Notes: generated by a model not told the origin, from the letters alone. Counted from the first letter of the stretch, positions 28,745-38,027 are shown. The stretch is DNA of 57,501 nt from AC-32 sp035455445 (GCA_035455445.1 DATIFC010000085.1:1-57501), one strand, 5' to 3'. A program made the numbers and translations.

Positions 28745-29551
28745 CTACGAGAGGGCCAGGAGGGCGACGCCGGCGGCGACCACGACCGCGCCGAGCAGGC
28801 GGCCGGGGCCGACGCGCTCGCCGAGGAACACGGCGGCGGCCGCGGTCGCGATCACGACGCTCGTCTCCCGGACGGCCGCGACCGCGGGCGCGCTCGCGAG
28901 CCGTAGCGCGAGCAGGACGAGCAGGTAGGCGGAGGCGGAGGCGGCACCCACGACGACCGTCGCGGGGCTCAGCGCCGCACGCACGCGCCGCGTGCCCACC
29001 ACGAGCGGGTACACGAGCGCCGGGCCGAGCATCACGAGCAGCAGGTACGGCCCGGCGGCCGCGTGGCGGATCCCGTAGCGGTCGACGACCGTGTAACCGG
29101 CGATCGCCGCCGCGATCACCACCCCGAGCGCGAGGCCCGCCCTGCTGCCGCGCACCCCCCGCACTAGCAGCACGCCGACGGCGACCAGCACGACGCCGAC
29201 GGCGCCGAGCGCCGACGGCCGAGCGCCGCCGGCCGCGACGACGAGCAGCAGCGCGAGCACGGGCGCGAGCCCGCGCGCGACCGGGTAGACGAGGCTCAGC
29301 TCGTAGCGCCGGTACGCCGTCGCGAGCAGCGCGACGTAGGCAAGCTCGAGCGCGGCCGAGCCGGCGATGAACGGAATCGCGTCCGCGTCCACGTGCCAGG
29401 TCAGCGCGGCCGGCAGTGCCAGCGTCGCCACGAGCGCGACGAGCGCGACCGCTGAGGCTGCCTCGGTGTCCTGCTCCCGCGCCAGCAAGAGGTTCCAGAG
29501 CGCGTGCAACGCGGCGGCCCCGAGCGCGAGCGCCAGCGCGTCGAGCGGCAT
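28745..29551 (-). CDS. EamA/DMT-family transporter
   Basis: 268-aa inner-membrane protein with about ten hydrophobic helices in two EamA halves (about 1-130 and 135-268). ATG 29551 (MPLDALALALG) places helix 1 at the N-terminus; an ATG eight codons earlier is less likely. Substrate unknown: DMT members export amino acids, purines or other metabolites. It is divergent from the Nudix gene with only 22 nt between the starts. Confidence 0.85.
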   Translation of the reverse strand: MPLDALALALGAAALHALWNLLLAREQDTEAASAVALVALVATLALPAALTWHVDADAIPFIAGSAALELAYVALLATAYRRYELSLVYPVARGLAPVLALLLVVAAGGARPSALGAVGVVLVAVGVLLVRGVRGSRAGLALGVVIAAAIAGYTVVDRYGIRHAAAGPYLLLVMLGPALVYPLVVGTRRVRAALSPATVVVGAASASAYLLVLLALRLASAPAVAAVRETSVVIATAAAAVFLGERVGPGRLLGAVVVAAGVALLALS

Positions 29552-29573
29552 CCGGCGACCGTACCATCGGCAC

Positions 29574-30137
29574 ATGCACCTGACCGAAGCCGTGCTCTCG
29601 CCGCTGCGGGAGCGCTACGGGAAGCCGCGGCTCCTGCGCTGGGAGGGCGAGGTCAGCCGCGACGAGTTCACCCTGGCCGGCGGCTCGCCCGAGCGGCGCC
29701 ACGACGTGACCTTCTTCGTCTTCGACCCGCGAGGGCGGCTGGCCCTGATTCAGAAGCCGTCCTACCCGCCGGGCGCCTGGCGGCCGCCAGGTGGAGGCGT
29801 ACGGGCCGAGGAGGAGTTCGACCGCGGCGTGCAGCGGGAGGCCCGCGAGGAGCTCGGCATCCACATCGAGCTCGAGCGCTTTCTCGTCAGCTCGGAGGCC
29901 ACCTTCCGCTGCGCCGGAGGCGTCATCGACTGGCGTACGCACGTGTTCTCGGCGCGAACCGAGGACGCGGAGCTCGACCCGATCGACACCGACGAGATCA
30001 GCGCTGCGCGCTGGGGCACCGCCGCGGAGCTCGCCGGCGAGATCCGCGCCGCGCTGCTCGAGACCGGCCGCGCCCTCTGGCGCTACCGCGTCGCCCTGCA
30101 CGACGCCGCGCTAGAGCAGCTCGAGCAGCTCGGGTAG
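29574..30137 (+). CDS. Nudix hydrolase
   Basis: 187-aa pyrophosphohydrolase. The Nudix box is complete, running from GGGVRAEEEFDRG to REAREELGI (about residues 78-100). Substrate cannot be told from the sequence; YPPGAWRPPGGG upstream of the box is common in house-cleaning Nudix enzymes. Its 3' end overlaps the convergent HAD gene by 27 bp. Confidence 0.88.
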   Translation: MHLTEAVLSPLRERYGKPRLLRWEGEVSRDEFTLAGGSPERRHDVTFFVFDPRGRLALIQKPSYPPGAWRPPGGGVRAEEEFDRGVQREAREELGIHIELERFLVSSEATFRCAGGVIDWRTHVFSARTEDAELDPIDTDEISAARWGTAAELAGEIRAALLETGRALWRYRVALHDAALEQLEQLG

Positions 30138-30761
30138 CACGCGGATCCGCGGCCCCGCCCAGTCGTCGGGCAGCTCCCCACCCGGGGACTCGACGCCGAC
30201 CGCGGTCATCCCCACCCGCTCCGCGCCCGCGAGCTCGTCGTTGGCGCCGTCGCCGACGAACACCGCCTCCCCGGCCGCGACGCCCAGCTCGTCGAGCGCG
30301 AGCCGGTAGATGCGCGGGTCGGGCTTCCGCAACCCGCAGGTCGCGGAGAAGACCTCGACGTCGAACAGCCCGTGGAAGTCGGTCTCGGGCCACAGCAGCG
30401 CGACGTCCTCGCTGCAGACGGTGATGAGACCTGTCTTGAGCCCGCGCTCACGCAGCGCCGCGAGCGTCTCGACCGCGCCCGGCACCGGCACCAGCCCCTG
30501 CCGCGTCACCTCGCGCCGCATCGACACGACCTCCGCCGCCGCCTCGGGCGTCACGTCGAAGAGGGCGAGCAGGTCGGCGAAGGGCCGCGTCTCGCGCGTC
30601 TTCGCGAGCTCGCCGTACCAGCGGGAGTCGAACTCCTCGGGCGAGAGGCCGAATCGCTCGGCCACCCGCGGGCGCACCTCGGCCCAGCGCTCGTGCGGCC
30701 ACTCGGCGATCGTGTTCCAGAGGTCGAAGATCACCGCGCGCAGCGCCGGAGCACCTCCCAT
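30111..30761 (-). CDS. HAD-superfamily hydrolase
   Basis: 216-aa phosphatase-like enzyme. Motif I is IFDLWNTIAE (nucleophile Asp; the usual second Asp is replaced by Trp-Asn: DLWNT instead of DLDGT), with a helical cap, TVCSED as motif II, the Lys in LRKPDP, and motif IV GDGANDE. The DxWxT form occurs in a HAD subgroup whose substrates are poorly known. ATG 30761 overlaps the decarboxylase end by 31 bp; GTG 30734, overlapping its stop as GTGA, would start right at VIFDL and is the alternative. Confidence 0.83.
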   Translation of the reverse strand: MGGAPALRAVIFDLWNTIAEWPHERWAEVRPRVAERFGLSPEEFDSRWYGELAKTRETRPFADLLALFDVTPEAAAEVVSMRREVTRQGLVPVPGAVETLAALRERGLKTGLITVCSEDVALLWPETDFHGLFDVEVFSATCGLRKPDPRIYRLALDELGVAAGEAVFVGDGANDELAGAERVGMTAVGVESPGGELPDDWAGPRIRVLPELLELL

Positions 30762-32023
30762 GCGACGCGTACGTCGTCCTCCGTCTGCCGCGCGTTTCCC
30801 GCCGCGAGCCGGAGCACGAAGCGCCCGCCCAGCCGCGTCCCCGAGAGGAAGACCTCGCCGCTCGCGTTGACGCGCTCGAGCAGTGCCTCGTTCTCCTCGT
30901 CCGAGCCCTCGCACCGGAAGCACACGACCGAGAACGGCCGAGGCGCGCACAGCTCCCAGCTCGGCGCCTCGCGCACCCAGCCCTCGAAGAGCTCCGCCAG
31001 GCGGACCGAGCTACGGATCGCCTCCTGCAGCCCCTCGCGCCCGTAGCAGCGGAGCACCGCCCAGAGCTTGAGGGCGCGGAAGCCGCGGCCGAGCTCGACC
31101 GAGTACTCGCTGAAGCTCGCTACCTCGTCTGCCGTGCGCAGGTACTCGGGGACGAGGCTGAGGGCCGCCCGCAGATCCTCCGGCCGCCGCGTCCAGAACG
31201 CCGAGCATCCCTGGGTCGTGAGCAGCCACTTGTGCGGGTTCACGACCAGCGAGTCGACGCCGTCGATTCCCTCGAAAGCCCAGCGCAGCTCGGGACAGAC
31301 CATCGCCGAGCCCGCGTAGGCGGCGTCGACGTGGACCCACACGCCCGCCGGGGCGCAGCGCTCGACGACGGCCGCAACCGGGTCGACGGACGTCGTGGAG
31401 GTCGTGCCGACCGTGGCGACCACCGCGCTCGCGCCGTCGAGCTCCATCGCCCCGGGCCGCAGGCGAAACGCCTCGTCCACCGGCACCTTGCGCAGCTCCA
31501 TCCCCAGCAGCCGGCAGGCCCGCTCGACCGACGAGTGCGCGTGCTCGGAGGCGAGGACGAAGCCCGGTCTTGACTCGCGCGCCGCGGCAAGGGCCTCGAG
31601 CGTGGCGATCGAGGCACCCTGCTCGAGGTGGCCGTGCCAGCCGCGGGGGAGGCCGAGAAGCTCGGCGAGCCAGGCAAGCGCCACCTCCTCGACCTCCTGC
31701 AGCACCGGCGAGGTCCGCCAGAGGATCCCGACCTGGTTGAGCCCCGCGGCGAGCAGGTCGGCGAGCACCGCCGCCTCGGAGCCGGTGCTCGAGAAGTACG
31801 CGAAGAAGCGCGGGCTCTGCCAGTGCGTCAGCCCCGGCAGCAGCACCTCGTCGAGGTCGCGCAGCACGGCGGAGAACTCCTCGCCCCGCTCGGGCGGCGA
31901 GGCCGGGAGGCCCGCGCGGATCTCGCCCGGCGCGACCTGCGCCAGGGCGGGCAGCTCGCGCAGCCGGTCAAGGTACGAGGCGACCCACTCGAGCGCCGCA
32001 GGCCCATCCGCCCGCAGGCTCAC
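30731..32023 (-). CDS. PLP-dependent (aromatic amino acid-type) decarboxylase
   Basis: 430-aa group II decarboxylase, fold type I. HVDAAYAGSA holds the PLP-pyridine Asp, and NPHKW holds the Schiff-base Lys. The N-terminal HWQSPRFFAYF and GWHGHLEQGASIATL segments match the AADC family. GTG 32023 overlaps the polX stop (GTGA). Substrate could be tryptophan, tyrosine, phenylalanine or a related acid. Start and family are firm; the substrate is not. Confidence 0.88.
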   Translation of the reverse strand: MSLRADGPAALEWVASYLDRLRELPALAQVAPGEIRAGLPASPPERGEEFSAVLRDLDEVLLPGLTHWQSPRFFAYFSSTGSEAAVLADLLAAGLNQVGILWRTSPVLQEVEEVALAWLAELLGLPRGWHGHLEQGASIATLEALAAARESRPGFVLASEHAHSSVERACRLLGMELRKVPVDEAFRLRPGAMELDGASAVVATVGTTSTTSVDPVAAVVERCAPAGVWVHVDAAYAGSAMVCPELRWAFEGIDGVDSLVVNPHKWLLTTQGCSAFWTRRPEDLRAALSLVPEYLRTADEVASFSEYSVELGRGFRALKLWAVLRCYGREGLQEAIRSSVRLAELFEGWVREAPSWELCAPRPFSVVCFRCEGSDEENEALLERVNASGEVFLSGTRLGGRFVLRLAAGNARQTEDDVRVAWEVLRRCAR

Positions 32024-33738
32024 TTCTTCATCAGCTTCCGCAGCTGGGCCCACGTCCGCGTGTTCGCGACCTGCTCGGCGGTGAGCCAGGCGCGGCGAGC
32101 CTGGGCGACGCCGAAGTCGACGTAGTCCAGGGCCTTCACCTGGTGCGCGTCGCTCGAGACGACGATCGGGACGCCGGCCTCCCCCGCCAGCCGCGCGTGC
32201 ACGTCGGAGAGGTCGAGCCGATCGGGCTGCGAGTTGATCTCGAGGAAGGTCCCCGTCTCGAGCGCCTTCTCGATCACCCGCTCGAGATCGACGTCCATGG
32301 GCTCGCGGCGGGTGATCTTGCGACCGGTGAGATGACCGATCACGTCGACGTGTGGGTTCTCCATCGTCGCGAGCACCCGCTCGGTCGGTGAACGGTCGAA
32401 CGCGGTATGGATCGAGGCGACGACCCAGTCGCGCTCGGCCAGCACGTCGTCCGACACGTCGAGCGTTCCGTCCGCCCTGATGTTCACCTCGACGCCCTTC
32501 AGCAGCTTCAGCGGCGCGACCCGCCCGGCGAGCCTGTCGATCTCCTTCGCCTGCTGCTCCATGCGCCCCTCGCGCAGGTAGTGGGAGTGGTCGGTGATCG
32601 CGTAGTACGCGTAACCGCGCGCCTTCGCAGCGGCAACCATCTCCTCGAGCGTGTTCTTGCCGTCGGCCGACCAGTGCGAGTGCGTGTGCAGGTCGCCGCG
32701 CAGCCCGCCCTGCTCGACGAGCCTCGGGAGCTTCCCCTTGCGCGCCGCCTCCAGCTCGCCCGCGTTCTCGCGCAGCTCGGGCGGGATGTACGCGTAGCCG
32801 AGACGCTCGAAGACCTCCTCCTCGCTCTCGGCGGTGAAGACCTCGCCGCTCTCGACCTCGGTGATCCCGTACTCGGAAACCGAGAACCCGCGCCGCACCG
32901 CGTCCTCGCGCAGGGCGAGGTTGTGCTCCTTCGAGCCGGTGAAGTGCTGCAGCAGGTTCCCGTAGCTCTCGGGCGGGACGACGCGCAGGTCGAAGCGGAA
33001 GCCGTCGTGCGAGACCACCGTCGCCTTCGTCGGCCCCTTGGCCACCACCTCCGCGACCCAGGCGAGCTCGGTGAAGTACTCGATCAGCGCCTTCGGGTCG
33101 CTCGCGGTGGCGATGATGTCGAGGTCTTTCACCGTCTCCCTGCGCCGGCGCGCGCTCCCACCCTCGCAGACGCGGTCGGCGGCGGGGTGCTCGCGCAGGA
33201 CCTCGACCACCGCGAGCAGGGCCGGCAGTGCCTGTCCGAGCAGCGTGCGCGTCGGGCCGACGACCTTCTTCCTGCGACCCGCCGCCTTGAGCACGTTCTC
33301 CTCGGTCTTCGCCCCCAGCCCCGGCAGCGTCCGGAGCCGCTGCGACCGGGCCGCCTCCTTCAGCTCGGCGAGCGTCGTCACGCCGAGCTCCTGCCAGATC
33401 TTGCGCACCGTCTTCGGCCCGAGGCCGGGGATGTTCAGGAACTCCACGACCTCCGGCGGGATCGTCTTGCGGCGCTTGGCGAGCGCCTCGATCTCGCCTG
33501 TGTCGACGATCTGGACGATCTTGTCCTGGATCGTCGCGCCGATGCCCGGGAGCTCCTTCGCGGTGCCGTCGAGCGCAAGCTGCGCGACGGGCGTCCCCGT
33601 CTCGCGCACGCGGGTGGCTGCGCGCCGATAGGCGAGCACGCGGAAGGCCGCCTCGCCCTCGATCTCGAGCAGGTCGGCCAGGAGCTCGAGCTGCTCGGCC
33701 ACCTCGGCGTTGCGTGGAAGCGCCTTCGTCCTCGCCAC
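32020..33738 (-). CDS. polX: DNA polymerase X family protein with PHP domain
   Basis: 572 aa. N-terminal helix-hairpin-helix repeats (LPGIGATIQDKI, IPGLGPKTV, LPGLGAKTEEN), the family X nucleotidyltransferase core with GGSARRR and the acidic pair in KDLDIIA, and a C-terminal PHP domain (GDLHTHSHWSADG, then EVNI and SSDAH). Bacterial PolX fills gaps and has 3'-5' exonuclease activity in its PHP domain, in base-excision repair. GTG 33738 is preferred; ATG 33750 would abut the divergent gene at 33751. Confidence 0.93.
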   Translation of the reverse strand: MARTKALPRNAEVAEQLELLADLLEIEGEAAFRVLAYRRAATRVRETGTPVAQLALDGTAKELPGIGATIQDKIVQIVDTGEIEALAKRRKTIPPEVVEFLNIPGLGPKTVRKIWQELGVTTLAELKEAARSQRLRTLPGLGAKTEENVLKAAGRRKKVVGPTRTLLGQALPALLAVVEVLREHPAADRVCEGGSARRRRETVKDLDIIATASDPKALIEYFTELAWVAEVVAKGPTKATVVSHDGFRFDLRVVPPESYGNLLQHFTGSKEHNLALREDAVRRGFSVSEYGITEVESGEVFTAESEEEVFERLGYAYIPPELRENAGELEAARKGKLPRLVEQGGLRGDLHTHSHWSADGKNTLEEMVAAAKARGYAYYAITDHSHYLREGRMEQQAKEIDRLAGRVAPLKLLKGVEVNIRADGTLDVSDDVLAERDWVVASIHTAFDRSPTERVLATMENPHVDVIGHLTGRKITRREPMDVDLERVIEKALETGTFLEINSQPDRLDLSDVHARLAGEAGVPIVVSSDAHQVKALDYVDFGVAQARRAWLTAEQVANTRTWAQLRKLMKK

Positions 33739-33750
33739 GACAGCGATCAT

Positions 33751-34467
33751 ATGGACGTGAAGGCGCTCGTCTGCCTGCCCACCTACAACGAGCGCGAGAA
33801 CCTCGAGCGGATGCTGCGCGCACTCGCCGACAAGGGCGTCGAGGTGCTCGTGATCGACGACAACTCGCCCGACGGGACCGGCCGGCTGGCCGACCGGCTG
33901 GCGGCGGAGCTCGGCTTCGTCTCGGTGTTGCACCGCGAGCTCAAGGAGGGCCTCGGCCCGGCCTACCTCGCCGGCTTCCGGCACGCGCTCGCCAGGCCGG
34001 AGGTGGAGCTCGTGCTCGAGATGGACGCCGACTTCTCGCACGACCCCGCCGACGTGCCGCGCCTGCTCGAGGCCGCGCGGACCGCCGACGTCGTGCTCGG
34101 CTCGCGCTACGTCGACGGCGGCTCGATCGCGAACTGGGGCCGCGTGCGGCGCTTCGTCTCGGCCGGCGGCTCGCTCTACGCGCGCGTCTTGCTCGGCGTG
34201 GGCGTGCACGACCTGACCGGGGGCTTCAAGTGCATCCGCCGCGAGGTGCTCGAGACGCTCGACCTCGGCGCGATCGCCTCGCGCGGCTACGCGTTCCAGA
34301 TCGAGACCACCTACCACGCGCTGCGCGCGGGCTTCCGCGTGGCCGAGGTGCCGATCCGCTTCGTCGACCGCGAGCGCGGCGGCTCGAAGATGAGCCACAG
34401 CATCTTCCTCGAGGCCGTCTGGAAGGTGCCGGTGCTGCGACTCCGAGCGCTCGCGGGCCGACTGTAG
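33751..34467 (+). CDS. Polyprenol monophosphomannose synthase
   Basis: 238-aa GT2 glycosyltransferase, DPM1/Ppm1 type, moving mannose from GDP-mannose to polyprenyl phosphate on the cytosolic membrane face. Motifs are CLPTYNERENLE, VIDDNSPDGTG, EMDADFSHDP and SRYVDGGSI. There is no C-terminal membrane domain, so it is the short soluble form. The start lies directly next to the polX start on the other strand. Thioredoxin follows after 9 nt. Confidence 0.91.
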   Translation: MDVKALVCLPTYNERENLERMLRALADKGVEVLVIDDNSPDGTGRLADRLAAELGFVSVLHRELKEGLGPAYLAGFRHALARPEVELVLEMDADFSHDPADVPRLLEAARTADVVLGSRYVDGGSIANWGRVRRFVSAGGSLYARVLLGVGVHDLTGGFKCIRREVLETLDLGAIASRGYAFQIETTYHALRAGFRVAEVPIRFVDRERGGSKMSHSIFLEAVWKVPVLRLRALAGRL

Positions 34468-34476
34468 AGTCGCGTC

Positions 34477-34800
34477 GTGGTCGACGTCAGCGACGCCACC
34501 TTCGAGGACGAGGTCCTGCAGGCCGAGACGCCCGTCGTCGTCGACTTCTGGGCACCCTGGTGCGGCCCCTGCCGCGCGGTCGAGCCGGTCCTCGCGGCGC
34601 TCGAGCAGGAGCACTCCGGCCGGGTGAAGTTCGCCAGGCTCGACATCGACCGCAACCTGCGGACCGCCTCGCGCTACGAGGTGCTCTCGATTCCGACCGC
34701 GATCCTGTTCGAGGGAGGCGAGGCGCGCGAGACGGTCGTCGGCGCCCGCCCGCGCTCGTACTACGAGCAGGCGTGGGCGCGGTGGCTCACGGCGACGTAG
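34477..34800 (+). CDS. Thioredoxin
   Basis: 107-aa thioredoxin with the redox motif WCGPC (Cys29, Cys32) and the cis-Pro segment SIPTAILFEGG. GTG start at 34477, 9 nt after the mannosyltransferase, so they probably share a transcript. It lacks a signal peptide and acts in the cytosol as a protein disulfide reductant. The 3' end overlaps the convergent permease gene by 14 bp. Confidence 0.93.
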   Translation: MVDVSDATFEDEVLQAETPVVVDFWAPWCGPCRAVEPVLAALEQEHSGRVKFARLDIDRNLRTASRYEVLSIPTAILFEGGEARETVVGARPRSYYEQAWARWLTAT

Positions 34801-35845
34801 CCGACTCGGCCGCGGGCGCCGGCTGGGCGGCGCGCAGCTCGCGGCCGGCCGCGCGCGAGACGACGATGGCGTCGCCCTTCGTGCGGCTGCGGATCGTCGG
34901 GTCGACGACCGCGTAGAGCAGGTCGACGATCAGGTTCGCGACCACCACCGCGAGGCTGACCACGATCACCACGCCCATGATCATCGGCAGGTCGCCGTTG
35001 GCGAGCGAGCGCACCAGCAGCCGCCCCATCCCCGGCAGCTCGAACACGGTCTCGATGAAGAGCGCACCGGCGAACGCGACGCCGACGTCCATCCCGATCA
35101 TCGTGATCACCGGCAGCGAGGCGTTGCGGAAGACGTGCACGCGCATCACACGGAAGGTGCCGGCGCCCTTCGCGCGCGCGGTGCGGACGTAGTCCTCGTC
35201 CATCGCCTCGAGGAGGCTCGCACGGATCATCCTCGCGTAGAGCGCAGCGAACAGGAACGCGAAGGTCAGCCAGGGCAAGAACATGTGGTGGGCCCAGTAG
35301 CGCGGCCCCCCGCAGAGATTGGTGCTCGACGGCTCGTAGCGCAGGTCGCAGTAGCCGCCGACCGGGAACCAGTGGAGCTTCACCCCGAACACGTACGAGA
35401 ACACGAGACCGAGCCACACCGAGTGAGCCGAGGCGCCGGCGAGGACGAACAGCATCAGCCCCCTGTCGAGCAGCGAGCGCGGGCGGAGGGCGGAGATCAC
35501 CCCGATCGGAACCGCGATCAGCAGGAACATCACGGCCCCGCCAAGCACGAGCGACGCGGTCACCGGGAGCGTGCGGCGGATCACGTCGGTAACCGCGTCG
35601 CGCGAGCGGATGGAGTTGCCGAGGTCGGCATGCAGGAACACGTGCGAGACGAAGCGCCCGTACTGCTCGCCGAACGAGCCGCGGATGTTGAATTGCGTTT
35701 GCAGCCCCGGCGCGAAGCCCTGCTCGTTCCGCTGGGCGTTCTTCGAGTTCCCAGGAAGCACGAAGAACATCACGAAGACGATCAGCGTGACGATGAAGAC
35801 GAGCAGGATCGCCCAGAGCAAGCGCCTGGCGACGAAGATCAGCAT
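34787..35845 (-). CDS. ABC transporter permease, DppB/OppB type
   Basis: 352-aa inner-membrane subunit of a peptide or nickel-type ABC importer. N-terminal helix (LLWAILLVFIVTLIVF), a variable periplasmic loop, and five C-terminal helices with the EAA loop (LLEAMDEDYVRTARAKG). Partner genes (DppC-like permease, ATPases, binding protein) are absent on both sides, so it is an orphan here. The extra loop around residues 165-190 carries two Cys (GYCDLRYE, TNLCGGP). Confidence 0.88.
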   Translation of the reverse strand: MLIFVARRLLWAILLVFIVTLIVFVMFFVLPGNSKNAQRNEQGFAPGLQTQFNIRGSFGEQYGRFVSHVFLHADLGNSIRSRDAVTDVIRRTLPVTASLVLGGAVMFLLIAVPIGVISALRPRSLLDRGLMLFVLAGASAHSVWLGLVFSYVFGVKLHWFPVGGYCDLRYEPSSTNLCGGPRYWAHHMFLPWLTFAFLFAALYARMIRASLLEAMDEDYVRTARAKGAGTFRVMRVHVFRNASLPVITMIGMDVGVAFAGALFIETVFELPGMGRLLVRSLANGDLPMIMGVVIVVSLAVVVANLIVDLLYAVVDPTIRSRTKGDAIVVSRAAGRELRAAQPAPAAESATSP

Positions 35846-35876
35846 GCGCGCCGCCTAGGGTCGCCGCTCGCGCCGG

Positions 35877-36716
35877 TCAGCGCAAGATTCCGGTCCCCCG
35901 CCCGCCGAAATGCTCCCAACCCGTCAGCTCTACGGGCTCGCCGTCCGACCGGATTTCGACGCCCTGGCCCTCGACGCAGCGGCCGATGACGGTGAAGCCG
36001 AGATCGTCCGGGGTCGCGGCGAGCAGCTCGTAGTCCTCGCCGAACCCGAGATCCTCGATCGTCGCCCCGGGCGCGCGCGGAACGCGCTCCAGCTCGAGCT
36101 CGATCCGGCAGACGGAGCGGCGCGCGATGTGCGCGGCGTCCACGCCGAGCCCGTCCGAGATGTCGGTGAGCGCGTGGGCGGTGGTCGCGAGCAGGCGGCC
36201 TTCCCGCAGGCGCACCGGCGGGCGAGCGTACCGGTGCTCACGGAAGGCCGCCCCTGCCGCGCCGAGCGGCCCCGTGACGACGACCAGGTCGCCGGGCCGC
36301 GCCGACGCGCGCCCGGGCACGCGCGAGGAGCGGCCGACCGCGGTCACCGTCAGCGACAGCTGCGGCGCCCGCGTCGTGTCCCCGCCGACGACCGGGACGC
36401 CGGCCTCGTTCAGGCCCTCGTAGAGCTCGAGCACATCCTCGAGCAGGACGTCGTCCGGGGCGGCGAGCGTGACGAGCAGTGCGTCCGGCTCGGCCCCGGA
36501 AGCGGCGAGGTCGCTGAGGTTGACGGCCGCGGCCCGGAAGCCGAGCTCCCGGTGCGTCGTCCAGTCGAGCCGGAAGTGGACGCCCTCCACGAGCGCGTCC
36601 TGGGTGACGACGTAGCCGCGGGCGAGCTGCGCCGCGTCGTTCTCGATCCCGCGGGCGAGCCCGCGCCGCTCCAGCTCGGCCAGCAGGCCGAGCTCGCCGA
36701 GCTCAGAGAGCCGCAT
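35877..36716 (-). CDS. thiL: Thiamine-monophosphate kinase
   Basis: 279-aa enzyme that phosphorylates thiamine monophosphate to TPP, the last step of the pathway. GIENDAAQL and VTQDALVEGVHF form the metal/ATP region, where most ThiL proteins have GDDAA; NLSDLAASGA and GGDTTRAP are typical, and DISDGLGVDA lies later. Slightly short of the usual 310-330 aa. Last gene of thiDMEL, overlapping thiE by 14 bp. Made under TPP-riboswitch control. Confidence 0.93.
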   Translation of the reverse strand: MRLSELGELGLLAELERRGLARGIENDAAQLARGYVVTQDALVEGVHFRLDWTTHRELGFRAAAVNLSDLAASGAEPDALLVTLAAPDDVLLEDVLELYEGLNEAGVPVVGGDTTRAPQLSLTVTAVGRSSRVPGRASARPGDLVVVTGPLGAAGAAFREHRYARPPVRLREGRLLATTAHALTDISDGLGVDAAHIARRSVCRIELELERVPRAPGATIEDLGFGEDYELLAATPDDLGFTVIGRCVEGQGVEIRSDGEPVELTGWEHFGGRGTGILR

Positions 36717-37254
36717 CGACCGCCTCCCTCAGAGCCCGCGCATCGCCGGCCGCCCGGATGACCGCCACCCCCGCCGCCCCGGCGCGGATGCAGTCGCCCG
36801 CGTTAGCGGCGTCGATCCCGCCGATCGCGACCACGGGCACCGTGACCGCGGCGCAGATCGCGGCGAGCCCGTCCAGCCCGATCGCCGAGTCGGCGTCGGG
36901 CTTCGACGGCGTGGCCCAGACCGGCCCTGCGCCGACGTAGGCGGCGCCCGCCGCCTCGCCCTCGAGCGCCTCCTCCACCGACGCCGCCGACGTCCCCAGC
37001 AGCAGGCCCTCCGCGAGCGCGCGCTCGGCGCCCTCGTCGCCGCGGCCGAGATGCACCCCGTCGGCCCGCAGCCGCAGCGCCGCCTCGACGTCGTCGTTGA
37101 CCACGAAGGTCGCGCCCAGCTCACCGAAGCCGCGCCCGGCCTCGACCAGCTCGTCCGTGCTCGCGCCCTTCACCCGCAGCTGCACCGCGGTGGCGCCGCC
37201 CTGGACGGCCGTCCGCGCCGCCGCGAGGTCCTCGACGAGCGCGTGCAGCCTCAC
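36703..37254 (-). CDS. thiE: Thiamine-phosphate synthase
   Basis: 183-aa TIM-barrel enzyme joining HMP-PP and thiazole phosphate to give thiamine phosphate. VQLRVKG and VNDDVEAALRLRADGVHLG are the conserved substrate segments; GPVWATPSKPDA and VVAIGGI bind phosphate. The N-terminus is shorter than in most ThiE proteins. GTG 37254 overlaps the thiM stop (GTGA). Confidence 0.92.
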   Translation of the reverse strand: MRLHALVEDLAAARTAVQGGATAVQLRVKGASTDELVEAGRGFGELGATFVVNDDVEAALRLRADGVHLGRGDEGAERALAEGLLLGTSAASVEEALEGEAAGAAYVGAGPVWATPSKPDADSAIGLDGLAAICAAVTVPVVAIGGIDAANAGDCIRAGAAGVAVIRAAGDARALREAVDAAL

Positions 37255-38027
37255 CGCGCGCGGGAGTCCAGCGTCTCGGGCTCGAGGCGGTAGAGCGCGT
37301 CGTAAAGCGCCGCGTGGAACGAGCCCGGGCCCTTCGCCTCCCGCGCGGCGTCCTCGCCGGCGGCGCCGAAGGTGACGAGGGCCTCGGTGGCGGCCTGCAG
37401 CGGATCGGTCTGGACGGCGAGAAAGCAGCCGGTGATCGCGGTCGCCATGCAGCCGGTGCCGGTGACGGTGCCGAGCAGCTCGTGCCCGTTGGCGACGGCG
37501 TTCACGGTCTCCCCGTCGGAGACGTGGTCGACGGGGCCGGTGACCGCCGCGACGCAGCCGAGCGCCCGGGCCGCCTCGCGCGCCAGCTCCGGGCCGCCCC
37601 CGTCCCCGACGGCCTCGACGCCACGGATCTCGGCGCCCCGGCCGGCAAGGGTCGCCACCTCGGCGGAGTTGCCGCGCACGACGGCGACCTCCAGCTCCTC
37701 CAGCAGCCTCCGCGAGACCTCGGTGCGGTAGCTGGTCGCCCCCGCGCCGACCGGGTCGAGCACCACCGGCACACCGGCGCCGTTCGCCGCCCGGCCGGCG
37801 AGCAGCATCGCCTCCACCCACTCGTCCGAGAGCGTGCCGATGTTGAGCACGAGCGCCGAGGCCGCCGACGCCATCTCCTCGACCTCCTGCGGCGCGTGCG
37901 CCATCACCGGCAGCGCGCCGAGCGCGAGTGTGGCGTTCGCGGTCTCGTTCATGACCACGTAGTTGGTGATCTGGTGGACGAGCGGCTTGCGCTCGCGGAT
38001 CGCCGCCAGGTCGGCGCCCGCGGTCAC
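37251..38027 (-). CDS. thiM: Hydroxyethylthiazole kinase
   Basis: 258-aa kinase that phosphorylates hydroxyethylthiazole for salvage. PLVHQITNYVVMNETAN is the family start and VLDPVGAGAT and TGTGCMATA hold the ATP site and catalytic Cys. GTG 38027 overlaps the thiD stop by 4 bp. Its presence, with no thiG, thiS or thiC in the window, shows a salvage-oriented operon. Confidence 0.93.
   Translation of the reverse strand: MTAGADLAAIRERKPLVHQITNYVVMNETANATLALGALPVMAHAPQEVEEMASAASALVLNIGTLSDEWVEAMLLAGRAANGAGVPVVLDPVGAGATSYRTEVSRRLLEELEVAVVRGNSAEVATLAGRGAEIRGVEAVGDGGGPELAREAARALGCVAAVTGPVDHVSDGETVNAVANGHELLGTVTGTGCMATAITGCFLAVQTDPLQAATEALVTFGAAGEDAAREAKGPGSFHAALYDALYRLEPETLDSRAR

Noticed and set aside
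30731..33823. 1030-codon minus-strand frame joining the PLP decarboxylase with upstream polX sequence
   Set aside because: The upstream part is polX read in the wrong frame; the decarboxylase starts at GTG 32023 by a GTGA overlap.
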